From: Ustulina deusta
Lineage: Eukaryota; Ascomycota; Sordariomycetes; Xylariales; Xylariaceae
Direction: 5' to 3'
DNA length: 64,000 bases
NCBI GenBank assembly: GCA_023159155.1
Contig: JAJNNX010000008.1
Coordinates: 744,001-808,000 of the forward strand
Shown here: one piece after another, positions 11,769-23,519 of the stretch
Numbering within the stretch: position 1 is the stretch's first letter
How the letters are laid out: each line of letters begins with the position of its first letter
Position numbers and translations under genes: made by a program
The notes under the pieces: model-generated
The model's database searches: none
What the model was told of the DNA's origin: nothing
What the model saw: only the letters and a program-made list of their open reading frames with translations

Positions 11769-12643
11769 TTGACCAAGAAGGATATGCGTCTCTTCGCTCC
11801 AATTACAGAGGAGGAGATTGGCCTTGCCTACGAGGACATCTGGGGCGTATCTAGTAAGTGGAAGACCATCAACGGCTGGGATGCGTGTGGACAGGTCATT
11901 GCCCGTACGGCTCAGCGCATCTTGATAGGTTTGCCGCTGGCTCGCGACGAGAAGTTGCTTGAAGCGTCGCGATTATATGCCAATGCTGTTCTGCTAGGAG
12001 GCGCTTTTATGAATTGCTTCCCTCTGTCTTAGAAAGTTTATCGGTCCTGTAATAGCGCTACGGGGTAGATATTTCCGGGCCTGGTGCGTGAGCATACTTG
12101 TGCCTATCGTCACTAGGCGACTACGCATATTCAGCGCGCCTTAACAGGATGAGAAGATACCCGTAAGTAATTCCAGCACAGTTATCCTTCAGTTGCATGC
12201 CATGCTAAGAAAAGAATGATATTTAGGAGGACTTTTTGCAGTGGATGATCGCCATGGCAGTCAAGGGCGGCCCGGAGCAGTTGAACGCGACAAGAGTCGC
12301 CAACCGCCTCATCACGCTCATGACACCGCTCATCTTTGCCACCTGCTATGTTTTTGCCCGCGCTGTCCTTGATATTTACGGGAGCCCGGATAGAGAGGAG
12401 TTTATAAGCGGCCTGTATGCAGAGTGCAAAGATATTTCAGAAAAACACGGCGGTCTGGGAACGGCAGAGGCAGTGGATTCCCTCTACAGAATCGACTCAA
12501 CCATTCGCGAGTCTATGCGCACTTCTGATGTCGCGGTGACCAATATCTTCCGGGATGTCTCTGCCGGTAAGTTGATCTTGGCCACGGGAATCACCGTCAC
12601 GAAAGACGTCCGCATGGCAAGACACCAGGTCTGTTGTTTCTAG
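11769..12643 (+). pseudogene. Cytochrome P450 relic (middle portion only)
   Basis: Two plus-strand blocks, 11769-12032 and 12236-12643, are in different frames and carry the middle of a second, unrelated P450. The first has the C-helix to E-helix side, with LTKKDMRLFAPITEEE and GRTAQRILIG-like text. The second has LNATRVANRL, an I-helix-like segment, and a K-helix with the ExxR motif (I-R-E-S-M-R) followed by SDVAVTNIFRDV, typical of fungal ent-kaurene-oxidase-like P450s. The N-terminal anchor, the canonical I-helix Thr environment and the heme Cys loop are missing, and stops separate the blocks. It is a non-functional fragment. Confidence 0.8.
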
Positions 12644-13966
12644 TATTTGAGCCGAGTAGCTATGCTGATGCGTCTTAGCTCCTGGAAAAGCAGTGTAAGA
12701 AGCACCGCTGCAGTTGGATTACTTGGTATCCAAGCAAAGCAATGTGCCAGGGACTCAACTAATCACGAAGCTATGTAACTTGATACAAAAGGACGAATGT
12801 AACGGCCACCTGCTCCACACAGACGCAGCGGAAGATAATATCATCTCTATGAAAAGGCTGATATCACCTTTCCCGAGGTTTTCGAGTCTTCCACTACAGT
12901 CTATCATCTCGGAATGCCAAGTTAAAAATGGAAAGGGCAAGCAAGTTGCTGGCGTACGCCTTTTTCGAAAAGAAAGACTAGGGATCGCTGCTGCTGCCGC
13001 TTGGGCTATTCTTATATTCTGCAATACACCGGTATGCACACCCTCGCAATGTCTAACACCCAGGCGATACTAAATGCGCTACGTCTAGTGGCTAGAAGCG
13101 GGCTGGTTAGGAAAAGAAAACATAGCTCTGCTTATCGACCCTCCTATACCAAGTAGAAACTTTGACCGCCCCAAAACCTATCCTACCCTTTTATACACGT
13201 TTGTGTTGCAGAAGGAGTCTTTAAAGCAGACCTTAGAAAGTCCTCATCTAAGCCACTACCTAGAGGCTTAGATATATTACAGCGGTCTGTTCGCACTAGG
13301 TATACTACTTATTAAGTTAGAGCTAAATAAAACACTAAGCTATCTTTGTAGTAGTATAAACCTTAAAAGCACAACATATAAAACACCTATCTAGAAAGAT
13401 TACTTAATTGGTAATTACCTAGGTAGATTATCGAAAGTTAAGAGCTAAAGCTTGAGTTAGGCGATTGTTATGCTAACGCCTTTCAGTGATGTGTTTAATG
13501 CCATTCCCTCGGTCGTAAATCTACACAAAACTTTCTGCACTCGAAGTTTCGAAGATAATTCTTCAACGGAGTGGTCACCCCAGTACAAGCGACGTTCGAC
13601 GCCCAAATCACATCCATACACTCGCTTTGATGCACTGAAACTTAAGAAGAAGGCAGAGTATTACAATAAGAATACTGATAGACTGTCGATAATTAATACA
13701 AGCTATGTTGGAAGCTTGATCACTCCATGGCACCTAAAGTCAATAGCTATCTTTTATATTTTTAAACAGTGTCTGACTTTAGCCAAGATGAGCGTCATCC
13801 TATATTGTCGCATGTCTGTTACGCATGCGCTTTTGTCGTAGTATGATCCTTGCGACTTGCAACGTTTAATGCAAAGCGCAGATTACAACTGCTATCTATC
13901 ATCAGCGCGCTCGGTTATGCGGGCCGAATTATCGCATACACATAAGTGGAAACAATTTTCCCAGTA
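12644..13966. other. Intergenic region grading into AT-rich DNA
   Basis: No gene is supported. Base composition falls from normal to AT-rich from about 13230 rightwards, toward the transposon at 13967. A 123-codon open frame at 13470-13841 has no recognisable family. Confidence 0.45.
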
Positions 13967-14008
13967 AGCTAACACCCCCCCTTGCGAACCACCCCATCGC
14001 AACCCAGC
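13967..14008 (+). repeat. Left terminal inverted repeat of the pogo-type element
   Basis: It matches the reverse complement of 15850-15891 with one mismatch in the first 42 bp. The TA at 13965-13966 is the target duplication. Confidence 0.9.
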
Positions 14009-15849
14009 TAAAAACGCGCTACTGACCCCAACCACCTCAATTAAAAATTGTTAAATAACGCAACCGCGTTTAGTTCTTATGTTCTCTTTTTACTTTTTTT
14101 TTTTTTAGAATTAACTCCTCTTTATTGCAATACTTTTATATAGCAACTAATAGTATGCGGCGGCTATAGTTCGTACTGTTTAACTTGGTACTTCGCAAAG
14201 ATAAGCAGCTATTTAATGGGATATTAACCAGTTATATATATACTACTGCTTTAATAGCATTCCAACTAAAAAGCAGTTATATTAATACTTTCAGATCTTA
14301 TTTATATATTTTAAAACTAAACTAGCTAATTAAGCTATAGGTTAGGCCAGGCTAAGCTTTACGCTTTTGATAGTCAAATTTAAGTATATAGCTAAACGTA
14401 TACTATTAGTTTTTGGAAACATTAGAATACTTAAAAAGTTATAGCATATGTGTTTTTTTTTTTGTAATCCTAAGCTAAAAACTGCTAAATTAACGTTTAT
14501 TAGCTATTCGCACGTTAACGGAGCAACTATAGCTAATATCAAACTATTTTTTGAATATTTTGAAGCTTCCGAACTAGCAAATATACTTTTAGAACAATTT
14601 TTTAATACTAATAAAATAGGCATTAGCCAAGGCGTAAAGAAAAGTTATTAAGTTATTTGTAAAGCTTTAACACGTATAGCTTTAAAAAAAAACGTTAAAA
14701 AAAACAAATAGATAATATTTCTTAAATATATTAGTAGTAGAAGTATTGCTTTACTACTATTACTTATTTTTAAAAGAGTTAATATTTAGAGTTAATAGTT
14801 TCCGGACATAAATTGCAGTTTATTTAAAAATTAGTAGTTTAGAACTTTGTTTAATAAATAGACTTATAACTCTATTACTATCGATTGGCTTATTAATATT
14901 TTTATTCTGTTTGTTTAAAGCCATTTTAGTAATATATAGGTTATACTAGTATATAATAGCTATAACTTATATATAAATAACAACTTTTTATAGCTCTATT
15001 TTTTGAATAAAATATAGCTTGTTTTTTATAAACTATACTATAGCTATGTTATATAAATGTTAGATGTTGGAGTTTTTGGTTTGTTAAAAAAAAAGCTTAA
15101 AAACAAAGTTAAAAAAATATCTAAAGGCCGCTTTGGTGTTATACTTTCAAAAAAAGATATAATTATAATATATAAATAGGTTTATAATACTGTTTTATTA
15201 CTAAAAACTATTAAAAAAGTATAAGTAATAGCTAGGATATAGCTAAAGGATATCTAATTGCTATTATTTTTAAAATATATTATGCTTAAAAATAAAAGTA
15301 TTGCTTATAAAGTTTAACTAATACCTATACTAACCGATCGATCTAAAATATTTAAATATTAGCTTAGACCGGGCCAAATAAAGATTGCAACACTTATAAG
15401 AAACCAAAATTTATAGTATACAACTTGGAAATTGGCTAAGCACTACCTTTTTTTTAATAACCTATTACAAAGGCTGTTTTTTATAAAAGCTAGCAAAGCT
15501 TTTAACCAGAAAGCCAAGAAAATTGCGATTTTAAAAGCATACGTTAAGCTATTAGAAGCCAAACTAGCTAAAAAGACTATATTGAAACGCAAATCAGTTA
15601 AATTGCTATTTGGTTATTGTTTTATTTGTATAACCTATATATAGCAAGTCAAGCAAAAATTGCGATAGCGAACGCTATATATAGATAAAGCTAGGGACAA
15701 AGACGTACTAAAAACAAAGGAAATAAAAACTAAAGATATAATTAAGGTTAGAACGTTTTAATATTTAATAAAAATACTAAGGTTGGCTATAAATACTATG
15801 TTGTGCTATGAATAATGGTTTCGAAAGTTGGTGGGTGGCTATTTTGGTG

Positions 15850-15891
15850 GCTGGGTCGCGATGGGGTGGTTCGCAAGGGGGGGTGTTAGCT
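15850..15891 (-). repeat. Right terminal inverted repeat of the pogo-type element
   Basis: Inverted partner of 13967-14008; followed by TA at 15892-15893. Confidence 0.9.
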
Positions 15892-16131
15892 TACTATAGG
15901 ATATATAAGTTTGGTTTAAAGATAATGTTTTGCTGTTTTCGAACCCAACCCTATTTATTCATTCTAAGCCGATTCTTAATCCGAGTAGATTTCGATCCTC
16001 TTATTCGCAAGTTCTGTGAACTGCTTCGTTTCTCGTACATAAATTCATTCTTTCATACGACACAGCTCGTCAAACGCTACCTGTTCTCAATTGAGGCCCT
16101 GTCACTAGAGAAATAGACATTGGTTGGGAAG

Positions 16132-16377
16132 ATGCAGACCAAGGCTACCCTTCTCGCACTCATTACTGCGACTGCTGTATCGGCAGCCAGCATCCACAAC
16201 CCACGACAAAACTAAAACGACAACAATAACAACAACGGCAACAACAATGGCAATAATGACAACAACAATAATAACAACAACGACAACGCCACAGTAGACA
16301 ACGGAGCAGCCAGTGTACTCCAACGGTGGACTTCCAGTTCGGTCGCGAGGGGCATGAAGCATAGAGATAATCAGCAC
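16132..16377 (+). pseudogene. Small secreted Asn/Asp-rich protein, broken by a nonsense codon
   Basis: The ATG at 16132 opens a clear signal peptide (M-Q-T-K-A-T-L-L-A-L-I-T-A-T-A-V-S-A-A-S), followed by a short propeptide-like NPRQN. A TAA at 16213-16215 then stops the frame, where a CAA (Gln) would continue a run of Asn, Asp and Gly codons to about 16305. The C-to-T change fits RIP-like damage next to the neighbouring transposon. Signal peptide plus Asn-rich linker recalls a common ascomycete family of small secreted proteins. Possible degenerate remnants of its globular part lie in 16620-17060 (for example text resembling G-D-I and G-R-V-V-G blocks), but that is weak. The gene is non-functional as it stands. 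Confidence 0.55.
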
Positions 16378-18705
16378 ATATTAATCGGTATATCACTTAT
16401 AAAACGCTTAATCGGTTATTGTTTGTTTGCAGTTCTTACGCTCAAGGTTCGCGTTTTACATCCATCATCAATACTACTTAGTTATCTAATTTTCTACTTC
16501 ACTTGAGGGCTTAATTAACGCCTTCTGTCACAATGCTGCATATCCCTACTCACACAATAACTACAATAGCATCTCCATAAGGGTGGCGTTACCTTATTTG
16601 GGAGTTCTCCTGCAGGCCGCATGGCACTTCAACAGTCCACCAGCGGTAGATTCGGCGAACTGCCGGTACGCCAACGCTGCTTATTCGCATATTCCTGCAA
16701 TATTGGGCGACATTGTTTGGCAGAAATATGTCTCACTGACAGCCAATCGGCCGTAGTCTGAACCCGGCGACCTCCGACAATAACCCCCTTGTATCTGCCA
16801 GCTCTCCAATACCGACTTTCGTCGTCTGACTGCCTACGTCCTGGCCAGCACCACACGTCGCGGTTGTGCCCAACCCCTGCGATTGGAATATGCCCGATCG
16901 TTTGTTTCACCTCCGCCAATCGTGGCACTCGGGGATGGCACGAAGAAACAAGATTTGGTGTTGGCCTCGTGTGCGGCATAGTGCATGAGTTCAATAATGC
17001 AGGTCGGGTGGTGGGTGTTCCTCGAGCTTCTTGCTGCGATAGGTGACATTCTGACGAGGATGCCGGACACAGCATTACGGGAGGAGGCGGCGCCCGTTGA
17101 AGGTTGGGTTCACGTTCCGCGACCCCAACGCCAACCTGATTATGGCCTCCAGAAACCGGCCCCAAGCCTTGAGGCTTGCGACGTGGTGGTATAGAGGGAC
17201 AGGACAACGACGGGACAAGTGGCAACGCAGTTTCCAGGGCCACGGGCCTTTCATCCTGGTCATGAAGTTGATGATTGGAGTCGTCTTGCGTAGGAGCCGG
17301 TAAAGGCCCCTGGCATTGCTGGTAGATTCGGACTTATGCCCTTTTATGGGTTGTTTTCTGAGAGGGCCGACCGAATCTTGTTTTACAAAGCGGAGTAGAT
17401 GTGCAACTATGCTTCGCCTAGTTGATTTATGGAGATGAAGAGTTACACCAGGGGACGACTGACCCGAATACCGAAAATTATAGCTGATTCGGCTTCCGTC
17501 AGGCTATAAGGCAACTAGGAGGGATTTTTTGAGCTAGAACAGGTCCTAGAGAAACTCGAGCGGCAGATAGTCACGGCTACCTGGATAATGGGCAGACTCC
17601 GTTCTGGAAAGAGCTAAAGTTTGGTGGCGGCTATGAATATCCTGCTTGCCAGCTCATTGCGACCTCGACCTTGATAAGAGGTGGTTTGCGGAGGCGGGGG
17701 AGTTCTGGTATTGCGATTATGTCTCACTCTACCAAGGCCAGGCTAAATAGGGTATGTAAAGTGGTGGTAAACTTGGTACGCTAAAGAGGAGCTCAGGGAA
17801 AGAAGCCGGTACACTGCCTCCGATAGACTCAAGCCCATCGGAAGAGGGGTCTGTAGTGGCTCAAACTATAGATTAAGAAGTCCAATAAAAAGCATTTATT
17901 TCTTTTCCCTTTTCATCTTCATTGCAGGTGTGTTATCTGCTAAACATTTCCTAGCATCGCGATCCCATCTCTGGGTCTCTTGCTACTAACGCCGTCCGGC
18001 ACTTATTTCGAGGCGTCTCCCTAAGACTACGTAACTTTGACAACTATCTGCTGCTGTAGATGTTGCTCTGTTTACTCAAAATATCTATGCATTACGAACT
18101 ACGGGAAGCCTAGTTATCCCACCCGCTGGTGTCTCTTAGTTTTGTTCCTAGCACTGAATCGCTAAAACAATGTCTAATCAAAGTAGTGCAGCCATACTCA
18201 GTGAACAATATCCCACAAGCATATGTTGAGTTCTATGCTTATACTGTGGCGAAATGGAGGGACCACACATTTGAGATGGGATGGTAATAGTTACCAGAAT
18301 GTTAAGCCCTCTTAATCCTGTCTCAGGAGTCGAGCCCAGTCGTCATTGATCTGGTCTTAGCCAATAAGACTTGTTACGATAGTCATCTGCTATTATCAGG
18401 AAAAAATCCAATAGTGGGCGTGACAGCAGCACTCATTTTGATACCGAATTTTTGGAAAACGTTCTTCTGAGTTGCAGATGAACCTTATCTATAGGTAGTT
18501 TTAAGTTGAATGCGAATAAATTTCGAGTGAACCCTTCGACAAGGGCTTCTCGTTGTTGGGAACGTCAGATAATGTTCGTGTTGAATCTGCTGAGAGGCAT
18601 ATTTTTTAAGGCTAATACTATAATCATCTTATTATTTATATGAGTGAGGCTTTGTACGTCTAGAGACACTTGAAGGCAGCCTGCCTATGCAAGAAATAAT
18701 AGGTT
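16378..18705. other. No intact gene; decayed sequence
   Basis: Normal-GC sequence with short, frame-shifted open frames on both strands between about 16600 and 17300, possibly the remains of the secreted-protein gene to its left. From 17300 to 18705 no coding feature is seen. Confidence 0.4.
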
Positions 18706-18775
18706 AAATATTGAACACTCGGTTTGAAGGTGTCTGCTAACTCACCGTGGCGGTGCAGTGGTCCTGTTGGTTATT
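18706..18775 (+). repeat. Dispersed repeat family, copy B (fragment)
   Basis: It begins with the shared terminus AATATTGAACACTCGG and keeps the GTGGCGGTGCAGTGGTCC block of the family. Similarity is lost after about 70 bp. It is related to 8771-9075, 36292-36608 and 57887-58065. Confidence 0.65.
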
Positions 18776-19169
18776 CTGGCCGTGATGGGAGCAAAATGGG
18801 TTGGCTATTGAGGCTCTTCAGAAAATAGTTAAAGACCTTTGGCACCTTGGAATTTTCGTTATTAAGAGTCTATTAATCCAAGCCCTACCTCGTTATACCT
18901 TGTTTATAGTTTTTATCTTCCCTTTCTCCCATTTTGGGGTGACTACGAAGGAGGGATATTGGTGTATGAGATAGGTCCGAATTCGAATAGAACCTTAGAA
19001 AAGAGAAGACGGTCATGCTTCAATACAGTCACTTTTCGAACATAGCCTTGTCACCCTGTCCTGCAACATACCCCCTGCAGCCGCCGCTTACCGCTCGACA
19101 AGGTTTCTTAAATTCATACGTCCATACGGTCTTAGTTGTTGGTCCATTCGATTTGTCGTCAATTTTATC

Positions 19170-20725
19170 ATGGCGGCACAATGGCAGGCTCTACCTCTAA
19201 AGATGAACCATATGATCCTCGAAATCGTGCTATTGCATAGAAGTCAGGGCCATCAAAAGAGTGCTTACGCTACAGTCTCCAAAGAATGGCAGATCTTCTT
19301 CGAAAAATTTTTTTTTTTTTTTTTTTTCACAGGATAATTCCATGTCAATCAAGCGTCTTTAAAATCGGCCAACTCGTTCAAGGCCAACGGAGAGGGCAGT
19401 TGCAATATATATAGCTACGCTGAATTACCGAAGTACAACCGCGCTACGAGTGCAAGATCCGAGACCAAATCCGAAATTTTTTTTTTTTTGTTTCAAGAAC
19501 AACCAGGTCGTTACAAAGGTTTTCTTGCAACTGCTAAAAATCCCGAGCTATTGGGAAGAGAAGGCCCATATGTCTCGCAGGAGGCAACATAATCGAGTCT
19601 ACGCTGCGGATGGATTGCATAGGCAGCTCCAGAGCCACCACATACCCGGGATATTCCTAACGCTCGAGCAAAAGTAGAACTCCCAAGCACCAAAGTAGTT
19701 AGGAGACTGCTTATCCGTCGGCAATATGTTTGCGTTTTCTCTCTAGATGCCCTATTCGAGATTATTGGAAGCTCGTCCGGGCTTGAAAGCATCACTGTAG
19801 AGGCTGATACTGGTAGGTCCCTTGCCAACCGTCCCCTCCTTCTTTTATGTTATATATTGTAGCTATTCACACGTGCAATGCCGTAGCATTTAAGGACTGA
19901 TTTGGTGACAAGCTTGGCGAATAATTGCAATCAACCAATTCCCTTAGGACCCTGTCTATTTTCGATGAAAACGATTACCTTCAAGGCGACTTACACCCGT
20001 TACTGGGCGTCGTACTTGTAAATGATAGCTGTTTGCTAGAGCACCTATCTATAGCATTCGCTATCGACGCGAAAGATTTCTCCCAAGACTTTTGGCCGGG
20101 TATCTGCCTGTGGAGTCTCTAGCTGAGAGACGGTGGCGAAATCAGCGGACGGCAAATGGTGCCACCCTGAAACTTGGTTGAATGCTGTATGAAGCAGCTA
20201 ACAACAAGTGGCCAGCCCTCAAGTCCTTAGCTCTCACATCCGTGCTATTACATCCCGATTCACCAAGGAGGACGATTACCGACCTGCTTCAAGCTGCAGC
20301 GGCGAATGCTGCGATCCAAATGCCTAGCCTGCGGCTAGTAGAGATTTGGAACTATGATAAGGACTTGGACTTCGTGTACATCTTTCAATACCGTCGCGTT
20401 GGAGATAACGGCTATCCAATAATTACTATAAGTAACACCTGGGGCTGTAATCTCGAATCCCAAGCCGTTAGCAGCTGGAGTAACGTTTCAAATAAGAATG
20501 AATGTCGCGAGGTTATAGTACGGGCGCAAGATCTAGCTAGAAGGGGTATGTTTTAAGTCTTATGATTCGGCTGTTATTCACTTACAGTTGCGCCGCTTGG
20601 TTTTGCAACCAGTCTCGGGGTGCCAGCTCATATGGGAGGCCGAGATGGATGATGCATTGAGATATTCATGCAGACTATTTTTCTTTCAGTTCTTAGCTAG
20701 GCTCGAATACCGCGAACCAGGCTAG
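19170..20725 (+). pseudogene. F-box protein pseudogene (fungal F-box family with DUF6546-like C-terminus)
   Basis: The ATG at 19170 starts an F-box: L-P-L-K-M-N-H-M-I-L-E, then S-A-Y-A-T-V-S-K-E-W-Q-I-F-F-E. The rest of the family pattern can be followed in shifting frames: E-L-P-K-Y-N, NNQVVTKVFLQLLK, K-V-V-R-R-L-L-I-R-R-Q, the G-S-S-S-G-L-E-S-I-T block, LLEHLSIAFAIDAKDF (near 20035), WPALKSLALTSVLL (near 20215), M-P-S-L-R-L-V-E-I-W-N and finally L-R-R-L-V-L-Q-P-V-S up to the TAG at 20723-20725. At least two frame breaks coincide with poly-T tracts at 19308-19327 (20 T) and 19477-19489 (13 T), and one expected Trp codon is TAG. Such F-box genes often act in SCF ubiquitin ligases, but this copy cannot make a full protein. 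Confidence 0.78.
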
Positions 20726-21633
20726 ACCCAAAGCTGCCCAAGCTAAAAACAAAATCAACTGATACTCCAGCCAAGCCTCGGCCTCAGGCCCAGACCTCCG
20801 CGGGACAGTGGGTGGGTTGACCAAATTCCTCGCGGCTACCTTTGCGTAGGTACGGACTGCGAAGAAGGTGGTGAAGAGAGGAGGAATCTCTTCATCTTCC
20901 CGCGATGGCCCTTACAGATAGGGGTAGGAAGGGGTCCGTGCGAGGCTAGACCTACTGGGTCATAAAACCATCCAGTAAATCGTAGTATTTAATTAAAACC
21001 GTAGTTCAAAGCTATAGTTTAAACCTGTACTTTAGACCTATAATTCAAATATATAGTGTAGATTAAAACTAGGAAACAAGCTGTTACATAAAAAAGTGCC
21101 GTAATTAATATATATAATTTTTTTGTTGTTGCGGAGCCCCGGAACGCGCGCGAAAACTTAAAGCGTTCCAGTTAATCGAACGGTAAATGTCTGGTTGAAA
21201 CGGTATAGCGCGCTCCGTTTAGCGAAACACTAACTTTTACGGAACGCGCTAAATTAGGAGGCGAATATTTACCACAAGGTTACCGCTCCCTAAACATCAC
21301 CATCTTTCGTCTTTCGTATATCATGCCAACCCATCCCCCACACTGCTATTCCACTCGCTGCCGCCAATCCCGCCACTAGGTAGAATACGCGGTCGACGCT
21401 GTTTGAATATGAGACCAGTACACTCGGCAGTTCTGCAGGCGAGACAATGGAGCGGAAGCCGGTGCTTCCAGCATATATAATATTTGTCGCGTTGACCTGC
21501 GGCGCATGCTGGTTGAGTTAAGTTGGAAGAGTCGAGCTAAAAACGAGGTTCATAAGGGTTAACGTGATGGTCGGGCCGATATTTTGGCAATTTGTCATTA
21601 TCGGTAAGTCTATCACCTATCTCTAAAGTGACT
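20726..21633. other. Intergenic region with AT-rich and GC-rich repeat-like patches
   Basis: From about 20960 to 21130 the DNA is AT-rich with imperfect short repeats. From 21141 to about 21260 a CGGAACGCGC motif occurs as two direct copies about 100 bp apart with related GCGCGCTCC text between them, suggesting the edge of a decayed mobile element. No gene is seen. The 3' end of the BVMO gene borders the right side. Confidence 0.4.
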
Positions 21634-23519
21634 CTATGGCAGATTCCACCAGCTCTCATGTAGATCTCGTATATCGATCTTTTCTGGATCTTGCAAGTAA
21701 GGCGTCATATCCGCATTAGGGTCCAACTCTTTAATTGTGTACCCCTTGCCGAAGTACCACGCGAATCTGTTTCCTGTTTGTGTCAGGTATTCATATTCCC
21801 AATCTTCCCATCTAGGTTCGCGTAAGATCTGAGTCAGGTGCGCACCAGAGCCAGGCCAAAGGCCATGCACTCTACTGCCTGGTTTCCCGCTGTTGTACCA
21901 GGAACTGCAGTTCTCCGATAATACCGTTTTACCAAAGAAAGCATCCGCGTAATCTACGAACTCGTCGGCTGCTTTCTTCGAGGGTTGGATCGTCTTGATA
22001 CCCTCGCGGCTCACCTTCCGAAGGAGTTTGGCGAAGAAGGCGACTTGGACCTCTACGCTATGAGGCACTGTGCCGCTTCGACCACCGCCATGGGGACCAA
22101 GAAGAAACCCCAAGTTTGGAAATCCAGGAGTTCCCAAACCCAGATATGTGTACGGATACCCCCCTTCCCGCCAGAGCTGGGTTAGGTCCTTGTCGCCTGC
22201 CCAGATGCTGAAGGGGGGCACCGAATCGACATTGGCCCCGGTTGCGCAGAAGATGGCATCAACTTCTCGTATGCGCCCGTCAATGGTTTCTATGCCGTTT
22301 TCAGTGAACCGCTTGATTGGTGTCTGGATATAGTCCACGTGATCTTCGGTCAACGCCTCCAGATAACCGGGACCAGGTGTTAGTCTTCTGCAGTGTGGCG
22401 AGAAGTCCGGTTTCAATTTATCCACGAGATCAGGTTTCTTAGCAAGACGCTCTTTCAAGATTTTGACAAAGTTTTCCCTCGCCTCTCGGTTCGATTCGGA
22501 GCCCTTGAGTAAACTTTCGATGCCCCTCCAGTACGTCCCTTCTACGTTCTTGCGGAACTCCAGGTACTTGTTCGGGTCCTTAAATGTGGCTCGGAGCTCT
22601 GGGGAGATCTTAATTGGCTCAATTGAAGTCTCATCGCCAGAAAAAGACGCAGATATCCATGTCTTATTCCGAGCGTAGACATCCAAATGGCCGACGTGTT
22701 TCTGGAGATTGGATACCAACTGGATACCACTGGCCCCGTTTCCAATCACTGCGATCCTCTTTCCGTTCGGATCAAATGTGGGCTCATAATGTGAGGCGTG
22801 TCGCAAAAGGCCGCGGAAGTCATTCAAGCCTGGGTAATTCGGGAGTCTCCAGGCATTGAATCGGCCAATAGCAGTAAGTACGTAATCCGCCTCCTCGACA
22901 AACACCGTCTCTGTTGCCAGATCTCTCACTGTCACCTGCCATTTCGCCCCATCCCACCTAGCTTCCTCAACCTTGTGGGAGAGTTTGAGAAGATCGTATA
23001 CACCATACTTCTGAGCCACTCCTCGCCAGTAGTCTCTAATCTCAGCGCCCTGGGCGAACTGCTCTGACCAGTTGGTATTGGGCGAGAAAGATGACTGGTA
23101 AACATGTGCAGGTATATCACACCTAACTCCTGGATAGATGTTCTCAAACCACGTGCCGCCCTAGAAACGATACATCATGTCAGTTGCGAGTATATCGCTA
23201 ATTCGGCTTAATCCTTACATACCACATCGGCATTCTTCTCAAATATAGTCAACCTTATCCCCGGTACCTTCCTAGGAAGCAACGCGCCAGTGGTAATTCC
23301 AGTCAGACCAGCTCCAATGACAACCACTTTCAAAGATCTAGGCTCATCGATATAACGATCTTCGAGCTCGAATTTCGCCTTAGGGTATCCGGACATCTCT
23401 GGCGGCGTCAGCAAGGGTTGAACCACCTCCGATATGCTGATGGATGTATTAGCTTCATTATATCCTGGCAAACGGCCAGATTCAACTGTAGCGGTTTCGT
23501 CTGATGAGTTTGCTCCCAT
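21634..23519 (-). CDS. FAD-dependent Baeyer-Villiger-type monooxygenase
   Basis: Two exons (23519-23223 and 23160-21634; intron 23161-23222) encode 607 residues. The first Rossmann motif for FAD, G-A-G-L-T-G, is at about residues 69-74; G-G-T-W follows directly after the intron, then Y-P-G-V-R-C-D-I-P. The BVMO fingerprint is present as F-R-G-L-L-R-H at about 214-220, with Tyr where the canonical Trp-Pro/Asp lies, and the NADPH Rossmann motif G-N-G-A-S-G at about 239-244. An A-T-G motif and a G-P-H-G-G-G stretch follow in the C-terminal half. The family oxidises ketones to esters or lactones, or other heteroatoms, using NADPH and O2. It is transcribed away from the permease at 24089 across a 569-bp shared upstream region, so co-regulation is plausible. 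It appears intact. Confidence 0.92.

Larger units (their letters stand above)
13967..15891 (+). mobile_element. RIP-decayed Tc1/mariner-superfamily transposon, pogo/Fot type
   Basis: The 1925-bp element is bounded by terminal inverted repeats starting AGCTAACACCCCCCC. The first 34 bp of both ends are identical and the similarity continues to about 42 bp with one mismatch. It is flanked on each side by the dinucleotide TA (13965-13966 and 15892-15893), the target duplication of this superfamily. The interior is extremely AT-rich while the ends keep their GC-rich sequence. Relic coding text reads on the plus strand: the frame at 15432-15644 resembles the Lys/Ala/Leu-rich C-terminus of Fot1/pogo transposases (residues F-F-I-K-A-S-K-A-F through a K-R-K basic end). 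Numerous stops make it dead. Confidence 0.88.

Noticed and set aside
16789..17046. HExxN-like text suggesting an M35 metalloprotease
   Set aside because: The zinc-binding HExxH is not complete and neighbouring family motifs (GTxxD, AYT) are absent.
16629..17243. 204-codon minus-strand frame as a gene
   Set aside because: No family resemblance, no splice logic, several overlapping frames of similar length on both strands; the region looks like decayed DNA.
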